Positions 44,114-52,402 of a DNA stretch of 64,000 nucleotides are shown here, piece after piece. The stretch spans positions 1 through 64,000 of the forward strand of contig CANJXC010000014.1 in NCBI GenBank assembly GCA_947478845.1, read 5' to 3'. The position numbers and the translations under genes are program-made. The notes beneath the pieces were generated by a model, which worked only from the letters and a program-made list of their open reading frames with translations, ran no database searches and was not told the origin of the DNA. Each line of letters opens with the position of its first letter. Position 1 is the stretch's first letter. Source of the DNA: Spirochaetales bacterium. GTDB lineage: Bacteria; Spirochaetota; Spirochaetia; JABEVK01.

Positions 44114-45199
44114 CTAACGAGGCCAACGGGCAGAGGCAGAGGGAAAAACCGGAAACGGAGCGTGGGGTTCAGCTTGGTACCAATATGCGACGGAACTAAT
44201 GTCGTCCTGCCGCTCGTAGAGTCCGCGCTTGGAAAGGCCGATCTGCTGCACAGTGGCTCGCAGGTCTTTCTCAAAGCAAATGGGGTCGTTGAGGTGCCAC
44301 CTGTAAAAGCCGTGTTCAGGTATAGGCTTATCGTCGAAGGCGTTGCCCTGGTTTTGTCTAGGATTGCTGCTTCGTGGGTGCCCGAGAAACGGGGAATTGT
44401 ACTCCTGCTCGGGCTCGCCGTCGATTTCAACAAACCCCCAAGCTCCGCCGAAATAGTCTTCGGTACCGGTACCACAGATGGTAGGGAACTCGAGGTCGCC
44501 ATCAAGGTAGAACTTCACCTCGCCTTCACCATACCAGTTGCGCTCCAGAATCGACCAAGCCATGTAGGTGCCCACGTAATGGCCGGTGCCCTTCAGTTCG
44601 GCAATCGTGTAATCCTTTTTCGGTACAGTGACCGATTCACGTCTCCACTGCGCGTGAAAGCGTAAAGAATCCTCCGGCAGACTCGGCAAAAGTGCATAGT
44701 CAATCTGGAAGAAGAAATGCTGGATTTCCACCGCATGCTGGTTCTCTATCGTGATCTTCGCCCTCTTGGAAAAAGGCATAGGGAAGTAGCAGTTCATGCC
44801 ACCGTGTGGAAGCACGACAATTGGAAGCGAATTGATACGCGTCTTCACCCCAAACCCGTTACAGAAGAAGTCACCTAGAGGTGCTTCCACACTAGGGTTC
44901 TGTTCTCCGTCCCAGTACATACGGATCACCAGGTCGCGCAAGACGAAGAAGTCTTTTTCCGTCATGTCGGTAACGGTTATCCAGAGGTGTCGGATCTCGC
45001 CCGGCCCTTCGTTGATGTCGGCCAAGGTAACCGTTTTTCCTTGAGGCAGTTCAAGCCAGGCGTGTCCTTTTCGCCCCGGACCGAGACCACTTGAGGCCCG
45101 TCCGCCAGCACCTTTGGCCCCAGTGAGGTTCTCGGCGGTAATAGCCCGCGTTTTTTCTTTCTTTAAGGTAGTCAGGTACGCTGAGTTGAGGGGGTTCAC
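44114..45199 (-). CDS. GH172 family (DUF2961) alpha-fructofuranosidase/difructose dianhydride-type enzyme
   Basis: 361 residues that match DUF2961, now glycoside hydrolase family 172. Typical segments: GHAWLELPQGKTVTLADI at the start, GEIRHLWITV, WYGEGEVKFYLDGD (Glu225, Glu227), ICGTGTEDYFGGAW (Glu247) and FYRWHLNDPICFE. Two glutamates spaced about 20 residues apart fit the catalytic pair of the family. Characterised members include the Bifidobacterium alpha-D-fructofuranosidase/difructose dianhydride I synthase and D-arabinofuranosidases; they assemble as trimers of double jelly rolls. No signal peptide. The GTG start follows AAGGAG. Operon with GH32 and the CUT1 transporter makes a fructose-containing substrate the likeliest. 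Confidence 0.85.
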   Translation of the reverse strand: MNPLNSAYLTTLKKEKTRAITAENLTGAKGAGGRASSGLGPGRKGHAWLELPQGKTVTLADINEGPGEIRHLWITVTDMTEKDFFVLRDLVIRMYWDGEQNPSVEAPLGDFFCNGFGVKTRINSLPIVVLPHGGMNCYFPMPFSKRAKITIENQHAVEIQHFFFQIDYALLPSLPEDSLRFHAQWRRESVTVPKKDYTIAELKGTGHYVGTYMAWSILERNWYGEGEVKFYLDGDLEFPTICGTGTEDYFGGAWGFVEIDGEPEQEYNSPFLGHPRSSNPRQNQGNAFDDKPIPEHGFYRWHLNDPICFEKDLRATVQQIGLSKRGLYERQDDISSVAYWYQAEPHAPFPVFPSASARWPR

Positions 45200-45220
45200 A
45201 GTTTGCTCCTTGAGGCAATT

Positions 45221-46066
45221 CTACTCTTTAAGACTTCCTGTCATCAAATTGACCAACTGTTTCTGCAAGAACAAAAACAGCACTACTATTGGCACCGTCA
45301 TGATAACAGATACCGCCATAATCATCGCCCAATCGACAAAATACATCCCTTTGTAGGTCTGCAAAAGCAACGGAAGGGTGAGGTTTCTTCCGGAGGAAAC
45401 AAGAACCGAAGAAAACAAAAAATCACCCCAGCCTACGATGAAGGAGAACAGCAGCAGCGCACTTAGCGCCGGCATCGCAAGCGGCATAACAATCCTATGA
45501 AAAACTCCTATCGGAGAACAGCCATCGATTTTGGCCGCCTCCTCCAACGAGGGAGTTTGTTCCTTAAAGAAGCCGATAAACAGCCAGGCATTCACCGGAA
45601 CACAAATAATGATGTACGAAAACATAACCGTAAAAAGGTTATCGAGCATTTTTAGTCCAGCCATAATGCTGTAGTAGGGAATCAGAAGGACAATCCAAGG
45701 CATCACCTGCGAAAAAAAGATGAAGAAGAAGAAAAGTTTCTTGCCGGCGAAGTTGTAGCGGATAAAACCATAACCACCTAAAGCAGCTACATAGGTTGAG
45801 AAAATAGCACTCAAGGTGTTGATCCAAAGTGAGTTGAAGAAGGAGCCGATAAAATTTGCTTCACCAACACTACGCTTAAAAACGTTGAAGAAGGCAGAAA
45901 GTGTCCAGTTGTTGGGGAAGAAGCGGGCATCGACTGTAATGATTTCGCTATTGTCGCGAAGCGCGTAGGATAAGAGCATCACTAATGGGACTAAGAGCAC
46001 CAAGGCTGCTACCAAAAGAAGAACGTAGAGAGCTGACTTCTTTACAATGTCAAACAGTTTCATCAT
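45221..46066 (-). CDS. CUT1 family ABC transporter permease (MalG-like)
   Basis: 281 residues, six membrane segments; EAA loop TPSLEEAAKIDGCSPIGVFH. Four bases after the gene start two methionines stand together (MMKLFD); either can be used. It is six bases downstream of the MalF-like gene. No ATPase gene is in the locus. Confidence 0.92.
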   Translation of the reverse strand: MMKLFDIVKKSALYVLLLVAALVLLVPLVMLLSYALRDNSEIITVDARFFPNNWTLSAFFNVFKRSVGEANFIGSFFNSLWINTLSAIFSTYVAALGGYGFIRYNFAGKKLFFFFIFFSQVMPWIVLLIPYYSIMAGLKMLDNLFTVMFSYIIICVPVNAWLFIGFFKEQTPSLEEAAKIDGCSPIGVFHRIVMPLAMPALSALLLFSFIVGWGDFLFSSVLVSSGRNLTLPLLLQTYKGMYFVDWAMIMAVSVIMTVPIVVLFLFLQKQLVNLMTGSLKE

Positions 46067-46072
46067 ATCTGC

Positions 46073-46951
46073 TCACCTCTTCCTGAACTCGTATCGGTAG
46101 TAAATGAAGGCTAGAATCAGGCTCAGGAGCATGAGCAGGATGCCCTCGGCACTCGCAATGCCTAATTTGAAGAAACGAAAGGATTGATCATAAATATCCA
46201 GACCAACGAGGTTTGTGGCCAAGGCTGGCCCGCCGCCGGTAACGAGGTAGACAAGATCAAACTCCTTGATCGTGCCCACCAGCTGCAGAATCAACATGAT
46301 GAACCACACCGAAAACGTCATCGGCCAGGTGATGCGGAAGAACTTTTGCAGTGGCTTCGCACCATCGACGTCAGCTGCCTCATACAGTTCTTTCGGGATG
46401 TTTTGCAGGGCGGCAAGAAGCATCAAGGCCACAAAAGGAAAGTTTTTCCAGACCCCAATGAGGATCACCACCGGCAGTGCGATGTCGGCTCGAGAGATGA
46501 ACGGGACTCCTTCGGGAACCAACTTGAGGGCAAGAAGTAATGCGTTCATGACCCCATATTCCGAGTCGAGGAACAAGGTGAACAGGAAGGCCACCACGAT
46601 TCCGGGCATGGCCCAAGGAATAACCAGCAGGGATCGAAGGATGCCTTTTCCCCGAAACTTCGCGTTTAGTAACAGCGCCACAATCAAACCTAGGAGCATT
46701 TTTCCGAAAACACTCCAGAGGGTGTACCAACCGGTAATCGCAGCCATCTTCCAGAAGCGGGCCTTCTCCCAAACGGTCTGGTAATTGTCTAGTCCTACAA
46801 AGGCGTGTTCCCGGCTTCCAGAAAGCATGTCGTAGTCAGAGAAACTCATGATTACCGCCTGAACAAGCGGAATCGCCACAAACAGCACCAGAGTCAAAAG
46901 GGGCAGTATGAACAGTGTTGCTTCGATACCACGCCGGGTTGTTTTCTTCAT
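46073..46951 (-). CDS. CUT1 family ABC transporter permease (MalF-like)
   Basis: 292 residues, six membrane segments with a sizeable loop after the third; EAA loop IPKELYEAADVDGAKPLQKF. It sits 16 bases after the binding protein gene and six before the MalG-like gene, giving a standard CUT1 trio minus the ATPase. Confidence 0.93.
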   Translation of the reverse strand: MKKTTRRGIEATLFILPLLTLVLFVAIPLVQAVIMSFSDYDMLSGSREHAFVGLDNYQTVWEKARFWKMAAITGWYTLWSVFGKMLLGLIVALLLNAKFRGKGILRSLLVIPWAMPGIVVAFLFTLFLDSEYGVMNALLLALKLVPEGVPFISRADIALPVVILIGVWKNFPFVALMLLAALQNIPKELYEAADVDGAKPLQKFFRITWPMTFSVWFIMLILQLVGTIKEFDLVYLVTGGGPALATNLVGLDIYDQSFRFFKLGIASAEGILLMLLSLILAFIYYRYEFRKR

Positions 46952-46967
46952 ACTGCCACCCCCTGAC

Positions 46968-48299
46968 TTATTTCTTCTTGGCCTGCAAGATCTTCACCAT
47001 TTCGGCTTGACCCTCGTCCAAAGCCTCTTTTGGTGTCTGTGCTCCTACCAAAATTGAGTTGAATGTCTGCCGAATGACGCCTTCAAACTCGTTCCACTGT
47101 GGAATATCGGGCACAATGCGCATTTCGTACTTGGTCGCCATAGCCACGAACTCACCCTGCTTCGGCTTCACCGAGTTGTAGAACGGGAGCGCCTTCTTGT
47201 TGACCGGAGACGCGGCGACGCCCTCACGCTTTTGCACTTCGATGGAATGCATATAGGCAATAAAGTCAAACGCCTCTTTGGGATGCTTTGACTTAGAAGA
47301 AATTGCCAAGGGATTACCCCAGGACTCATAGATCGGGGCGCGTTTTTGTCCATCGAGGTCGTAGGTAGGGAAGGGAGCAAAAGCGAGGTCGCTGGTAAAG
47401 GCCCCTGCCGGCATCATGTCGGTTTCGATGCTCGACATCGTCCAAATGGCAGCCTGCATAAAGGCTACGTCGCCCGTGAGGAACAAAGGCCGAATATCGT
47501 CATAGTACCTGCGGTCGCCTGTTGGACCGGCAGCCTTATTGATGCTGAGCAAATACTCAAAGGCTTTGATATTCTCTTTGGAGTTAAAAATTAGCCGATC
47601 GGGAGTATAGGGCCCTTTTTCCAATGGGAAGATTCCGCCGCCAGCGGTCCAGAGGTAAGGCATCGTAAACCAACGGGTCAACACATCTTTAGCCGTCGTT
47701 GGGTGTGCAAAGCCAAAAGTGGTCCGTTTTCCCGAAGCGTCGGCTTTGGTCAAGGCCTTGGCAACTTCTAGCTGTCCCGACCAGGTCTCCAATTTCTTGG
47801 GGTCAATTCCGGCCGCTTTCAACACTGACTTACGATACACTGTGTTTTGGGCGTAGAAGTTGATGAAAGGAAGGGCAATGGTCTGACCACTGCGCTGCGT
47901 GGCATTAAGGAACAGGATATCTTTTTCGAGGCTAGTGCCGTCTTTCAGCACGTAGCCCTTGATGTATTTGTCGAGGGCGAGAAAGGCCCCTCCTGGACGG
48001 GTCTGATCATACGAAGAGATACCTGCACCCGTATCCACGGCTACAATGTCGGCCTCCGAATCATTGGCAATGTCCAAATACAACTTATCCCAATACTTGG
48101 TACCGTCGAGGATTAAGGCTTCAACCTGAACCTTGGGGTACAATTTCTGAAACTCGACAATAGCCGTCTGCATGTTGGCGGCTCTAACGGGGTCGTTCAT
48201 CCACCAACAGGCTACTGTCAGCTTAGTTTGAGCAAACCCGAATCCGGCAACAAGAAACAGTGACAACAGTGAAAATGCATACTTTGCGACTGTGCGCAT
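46968..48299 (-). CDS. CUT1 family extracellular oligosaccharide-binding protein
   Basis: 443 residues from the ATG at 48299, preceded by AAGGAG; the longer frame to 48335 begins with a charged stretch. Signal peptide with cleavage after GFA (about residue 24), no lipobox. The mature part is a family 1 solute-binding protein with many aromatic residues, as usual for oligosaccharide binders. It lies between the GH31 gene (98-base gap) and the permeases. The ligand is inferred from the glycosidases: a fructose-containing oligosaccharide. Confidence 0.9.
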   Translation of the reverse strand: MRTVAKYAFSLLSLFLVAGFGFAQTKLTVACWWMNDPVRAANMQTAIVEFQKLYPKVQVEALILDGTKYWDKLYLDIANDSEADIVAVDTGAGISSYDQTRPGGAFLALDKYIKGYVLKDGTSLEKDILFLNATQRSGQTIALPFINFYAQNTVYRKSVLKAAGIDPKKLETWSGQLEVAKALTKADASGKRTTFGFAHPTTAKDVLTRWFTMPYLWTAGGGIFPLEKGPYTPDRLIFNSKENIKAFEYLLSINKAAGPTGDRRYYDDIRPLFLTGDVAFMQAAIWTMSSIETDMMPAGAFTSDLAFAPFPTYDLDGQKRAPIYESWGNPLAISSKSKHPKEAFDFIAYMHSIEVQKREGVAASPVNKKALPFYNSVKPKQGEFVAMATKYEMRIVPDIPQWNEFEGVIRQTFNSILVGAQTPKEALDEGQAEMVKILQAKKK

Positions 48300-48397
48300 A
48301 TTGAACTCCTTTTTATATATCTTGAAAAAACACATAGTGAATTAAGTTCTCGATATTAGCCTCCTTAACTAACTGACTTTAATCCTTCGGTTTCCTT

Positions 48398-50365
48398 TCA
48401 CTTTTTGAACAAGCTTAAGAGTTTAGAGTTTGATTCCTTTACAAAGACGGGAATATAGTCGAGTGGCGCTTGCACCTCGATGGATTGCCCCCCTTGCGTG
48501 GTTTCGTTTGTCCAGGCGTTTGTCCACGTGTTGCCGCGCGGCAGATAGACGGTACGGCTTCTGAGGTTAAACTTAGTAATGGGCGCAATTAAGAGCGCGG
48601 GTCCGAAAAGGAACTCGTCTTCTATCGCATAGGTTTCAGGGTCTTCGGAGAAGTCAAAGAATAGCGGCCGCATGGGAGGTAGACCCTTTTTTCTGGCCAA
48701 TTCCATTTGATCCATTACATAGGGTCGCAACCGTTCCCGCAGCATCATGGAGTTGCGAATATGACGGTAGGCTTCGTCGCCGAAACGCCACGCCTCGTTG
48801 TAGGGCCTGTAACCGTGGGTACGGAAGATGGGCAGGAAGACTCCATACTGGTACCAACGGACCATAAGCTCATGAAAGTGGTCACTCGTGCTGTCGTTGG
48901 TGATGAATCCACCAATGTCGCAACTCCACCAGGGGATGCCGCTCATCATCACGTTGAGCCCGACTTTCATGTATTGTTCGAGGTGTTCAAAAGAGGACAG
49001 AATGTCGTGGGGTGCTGGGCAAGCTCCGTAGCGCTGACTTCCAGCCCAGGCATTCCTGGAAATGTTGACGACTTCGGTTTCTCCGGCTGCTACCTGCCCC
49101 TGATAGACATTTTTTTGGTGCGCAACCACGAAGAAAGAATGGCTTTCGACGGCCGGACCAATGTGAAAAACAACTTGGTCATAGTCTTGGATGTCGTGAA
49201 ACTCATCACATGGATCGAGCCAGAACGTGCGGATCCCTAAGTCGAAGTAATTTTTCTTCCATTTTTCCCAGAGAAACTTCGCGGCTTCGGGGTTGGTGGG
49301 GTCGTACTGGTATTTAGGGCCGAAGAAATCAACCTTGTCTTTCGTACCATCCAGCGAGGTAGTAAAAAGGTTATGCTCCTTCATGTATTGGAAGTTCTCG
49401 CTGCTCTCGTCAACAAGGGTCCACGGAGATACCATGACCCTGACGCCCATTTCCGCAAGTTCCTGAATCATGGCCTTGGGATCTGGCCAAAGCGTGGGGT
49501 CCAGTTTCCAATTGCCGGCAGCATCCCAGTGGAGAAAATCGATCACGAGGACCGAAAGTGGTAAGGCCTGCTTCTTGAACTCGCGCGCGATTTCCATAAA
49601 CTCGCGTTGGTTCTCGTAGCGCAATTTGCACTGCCAAAAGCCAGAAGCCCAATAGGGGAATACAGGTGTATGCCCTGTCGCGTCGGCATAGTTTTCCATA
49701 ATCTCCGCGTACGAATCGCCGGTTGTGATGTAAAAGTCGATTTGCTTGCAACCATAGGAAACCCAACGGGTCATGTTGTTGCCGAACTCCACCCTTCCCA
49801 GCGAAGGGTTGTTCCAAAGGAACCCATAGCCTTCGCTTGAAACCACAAAGGGAACAACAGCCTTCACATGCCGCTGGTAAAGATCGATGACGCTCCCTTT
49901 GAGATCCACCCGACCGGTTGCGTTCTCCCCCATGCCGTAGAATCGTTCACCTTCTCGGGACGCCAGATGAAGTTCAGTGTGGTAAAGCCCATTGGCGACG
50001 GGCTTGAACGTGTGGGCTCCGGGGTTATGGGCCCAGACTCCATAGTCCTGCTCAGCAAGGAGGACAGAGGTGTTTTCATGGTCGTGCTTAAAGAACTGGA
50101 GGCTACCCTTCTGTGTGTAGGTATCCTGAATCACCACCGAGATGTCGCCATTCCTCAAAACCGCCTGACGGGAGTCGAAATGAATGGTGGCCTGAGCTTC
50201 CAAAGGAATATCGAGAGCCCAATCCGAGGTCTGCCGGCTCTCTTTCGGGGCTATCCTGATTCGGATTCCGTTGCGACCCCAAGGATCCGCTGTAATCCTG
50301 GCTGTATCGAGATCGTAATACAGTTGGTTATTCATGCTAAAAGCTCTGGTACTGACTTCGTTCAT
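48398..50365 (-). CDS. Glycoside hydrolase family 31 alpha-glycosidase with variant acid/base motif
   Basis: 655 residues from the ATG at 50365, which follows a G-rich ribosome site; the frame is open to a TTG at 50404 that overlaps the lacI stop. No signal peptide. The nucleophile Asp384 lies in RTFWLDPCDEFH. The acid/base region, usually ending WSGD, reads AGSQRYGACPAPHD, with Asp454 in the expected place but Trp-Ser-Gly replaced by Ala-Pro-His. The distal substrate motif GIPWWSCDIGGF is intact. GH31 enzymes cleave alpha-glucosides, -xylosides or -galactosides from the non-reducing end. It is first after lacI in the operon with GH172 and GH32, so it may trim an alpha-glucosyl end from the imported sugar. 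Confidence 0.88.
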   Translation of the reverse strand: MNEVSTRAFSMNNQLYYDLDTARITADPWGRNGIRIRIAPKESRQTSDWALDIPLEAQATIHFDSRQAVLRNGDISVVIQDTYTQKGSLQFFKHDHENTSVLLAEQDYGVWAHNPGAHTFKPVANGLYHTELHLASREGERFYGMGENATGRVDLKGSVIDLYQRHVKAVVPFVVSSEGYGFLWNNPSLGRVEFGNNMTRWVSYGCKQIDFYITTGDSYAEIMENYADATGHTPVFPYWASGFWQCKLRYENQREFMEIAREFKKQALPLSVLVIDFLHWDAAGNWKLDPTLWPDPKAMIQELAEMGVRVMVSPWTLVDESSENFQYMKEHNLFTTSLDGTKDKVDFFGPKYQYDPTNPEAAKFLWEKWKKNYFDLGIRTFWLDPCDEFHDIQDYDQVVFHIGPAVESHSFFVVAHQKNVYQGQVAAGETEVVNISRNAWAGSQRYGACPAPHDILSSFEHLEQYMKVGLNVMMSGIPWWSCDIGGFITNDSTSDHFHELMVRWYQYGVFLPIFRTHGYRPYNEAWRFGDEAYRHIRNSMMLRERLRPYVMDQMELARKKGLPPMRPLFFDFSEDPETYAIEDEFLFGPALLIAPITKFNLRSRTVYLPRGNTWTNAWTNETTQGGQSIEVQAPLDYIPVFVKESNSKLLSLFKK

Positions 50366-50400
50366 TTCAAAGGACCCCCCACTTGCCGTTTTCAAACTGT

Positions 50401-51405
50401 TCAAGTGCCATCTGAATCACCTGAAATCAACTGGAAGGGAGCCTCAATGGATCGAACTTCCTTGGGAGCCATGCCTTGGATTCGACTCAAAAGCAACTCA
50501 ATGGCGATTTTGCCGACCACCCTGGGGTTGTAGCTGATGGTTGTCAGACGGGGCCGTACGTCATGCATCTCTTCTGTTTCATCGAAGCTAACGACGGCGA
50601 TATCTTCGGGAACTCGCCACCCTAAATCGACCGCCGTGCTCATGGCACCAAAAGTCATCAGGGCATTGCCGATGAAAACGGCCGTAGGCCTAGTCTTGAG
50701 GCCCCAAAAATAGCGCATCCCCTCTCGTCCGGAGGGGCGAAGAAAGCTACCGTGAAAGGTCAGTTCTGCCGGTTGGTCGAGTTTGTGGTCACGCAGCGCT
50801 TTTTTGTAGCCACGAAGTCGCTCGCTACCGGAGTGATACCTCTGGTCGCCCGACAAGTGGGCGATTCGCGTGTGTCCTTTGTCGATCAGGCGTTTTGTAG
50901 CCTGATATGCGGCTTGAAAGTCGTCCAAAAACACATTGTCGAGAATTGGCTTGCTGAGGTAGCCGATGTAAGCACCGGTTACACCCAGGTGCTCAAGAAG
51001 CGTTTCCCCGCCGTCACACATTTCACCCGAAATAATGACGCCGTCAAAACGCTTCGGGCTCATCAGCTTGATGAAACTCTGAACTCGGTCGGGCGTGCTT
51101 GTTTGCAGTACATCGGTGTTATAGAAAAGGAGCTCATAACCCTCAGCCGACGCAATTTCCTGAATTGTCTGCACAAGCTCTGAGAAAAAGGAGTTCGTGA
51201 TGTCGGGCACAATGAGAGCCAGCAGGTTTTTCTTCCCCGTCCGTAGGTTCTGAGCAAAAGGACTTGGCTGATATCCCAATTCCTTGATGGCGCTTTCTAC
51301 CCGCTCCCTGAGAACCTTTGTCACCCGCTCCGGATGATTGATCACATGCGAAACCGTGGTCTTTGACACCCCGGCCAAGAGAGCAACGTCACTGATTGAC
51401 TTCAC
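50401..51405 (-). CDS. LacI family transcriptional repressor
   Basis: 334 residues from the GTG at 51405 (GAGGA eight bases upstream; a TTG at 51408 is the alternative). The helix-turn-helix ISDVALLAGVSKTTVSHVINH is followed by the hinge helix and a periplasmic-binding-type sensor domain (about 60-330) that binds a sugar. It is the first gene of the GH31-transporter-GH172-GH32 operon, 35 bases from the GH31 ATG. Its operator is almost surely the 12-bp repeat array directly before its own start. Confidence 0.93.
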   Translation of the reverse strand: MKSISDVALLAGVSKTTVSHVINHPERVTKVLRERVESAIKELGYQPSPFAQNLRTGKKNLLALIVPDITNSFFSELVQTIQEIASAEGYELLFYNTDVLQTSTPDRVQSFIKLMSPKRFDGVIISGEMCDGGETLLEHLGVTGAYIGYLSKPILDNVFLDDFQAAYQATKRLIDKGHTRIAHLSGDQRYHSGSERLRGYKKALRDHKLDQPAELTFHGSFLRPSGREGMRYFWGLKTRPTAVFIGNALMTFGAMSTAVDLGWRVPEDIAVVSFDETEEMHDVRPRLTTISYNPRVVGKIAIELLLSRIQGMAPKEVRSIEAPFQLISGDSDGT

Positions 51406-51416
51406 CAATTTTCCTC

Positions 51417-51452
51417 GTGAATCGATTTGTGAATCGTTTTGTGAATCGATTC
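51417..51452. promoter_or_regulatory. LacI operator array: three tandem 12-bp repeats
   Basis: Three direct 12-base units stand head to tail: GTGAATCGATTT (51417-51428), GTGAATCGTTTT (51429-51440) and GTGAATCGATTC (51441-51452). The third makes the perfect palindrome TGAATCGATTCA (51442-51453) with the central CG of LacI-family operators. The array lies immediately before the ribosome site of lacI. A -35 TTGACA (51487-51482, minus strand) with a weak CACATT 17 bases on would start transcription right at the array, so bound repressor would block its own operon. The divergent gene at 51568 may share control. Confidence 0.75.
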
Positions 51453-51567
51453 AAAACCAATGTGAGACCAGTGATGGAATCTGTCAAGCTGATTTTTCTG
51501 TGGCGCGTGTTTGAAGCAAGTTGGGAAACCGATGACCGAACCCCGCCGGCCGTGTTAACCTGAATCC

Positions 51568-52383
51568 ATGTTTGACCTTCAAAATGACACCCTAACCGTC
51601 ACCCTTCTCGACCCAGTCGCCGACCGCGAGCGATTCGGTACGCGCTATTGCACTGCCGGCTACGTTTTTCAGATTTCCGACGTCCATCACGGAGAACTGC
51701 TCAGTGGGCCTACCTTTCCCCACAGCTTCAACACCTTCGATGGGCAGGGAATTCCCGACGCCTTCAACCTTTCCCCGCTTCGCGACCCCCAAAAACCTGG
51801 TCCTTTGGCGTTGATTTTGGGAATTGGGCTGTGCGACCTCGAAGAGAACGCGGTCAAGGAGTTCAGTGCCTGGGAGCAGAAGCTCTCGCCGGCCGAAGGA
51901 GAGTTCCGCACGGTGCACGAAACCTTAGGCTACCGCGTAGAAGTGGTCCGCAAGGTGTCTTTGCTCGGCCGCACGGTACGCTCTTGGACCTCGGTGCACA
52001 ACCTTGGCAAGGAAACCGTGGCGCTGCGTTGGTTCCCCCATCCGTTTTACCCCCAACCCACGGGGACGGAACTGTGCGCGTTCAACCTCGCCGTTTCGTT
52101 TCCAGTCAACTCCGGCTATCGGATGGCCGACAACGGGTTTATTCACCGCATCGATAAGCCAGTAACACCGGGGCCGTTTCAGTCGCTAAACCACGATGCG
52201 CATGCGCCTCTGGCCGTGTGGCAACGCCACGACAAACTAGGCTTGGTAGGTGCTCGGAGCGACTACGTACCAGCGGCCTTCCCGATTTGGGGCAACGCCC
52301 ACACATTTTCTTGGGAACCCTACCTGGAACGGGGCCTTTTTGCTGGCGACAAGACCGCATGGACCATGGAGTATTTGTTTTAG
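51568..52383 (+). CDS. Galactose-mutarotase-like protein
   Basis: 271 residues, rich in beta strands, with the look of the aldose 1-epimerase/galactose mutarotase superfamily: SWTSVHNLGKETVALRWFPHPFY and a C-terminal SWEPYLERGLFAG. I do not see the exact catalytic His-Glu pair of GalM, so a related carbohydrate-binding or epimerase function is as far as I can go. It is divergent from lacI across the operator array and converges with the deoR-type gene at 52403. No signal peptide. Confidence 0.6.
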   Translation: MFDLQNDTLTVTLLDPVADRERFGTRYCTAGYVFQISDVHHGELLSGPTFPHSFNTFDGQGIPDAFNLSPLRDPQKPGPLALILGIGLCDLEENAVKEFSAWEQKLSPAEGEFRTVHETLGYRVEVVRKVSLLGRTVRSWTSVHNLGKETVALRWFPHPFYPQPTGTELCAFNLAVSFPVNSGYRMADNGFIHRIDKPVTPGPFQSLNHDAHAPLAVWQRHDKLGLVGARSDYVPAAFPIWGNAHTFSWEPYLERGLFAGDKTAWTMEYLF

Positions 52384-52402
52384 GAGCTACGCCAAGATGG
52401 AT

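Noticed and set aside
43628-44665. 345-codon open frame on the plus strand
   Set aside because: Antisense across GH32 and GH172; both minus-strand proteins carry family motifs.
48300-48397. Possible internal promoter (TTCACT...TATATA) before the GH-locus binding protein
   Set aside because: The start of transcription would fall within the ribosome site, leaving an unusably short leader.
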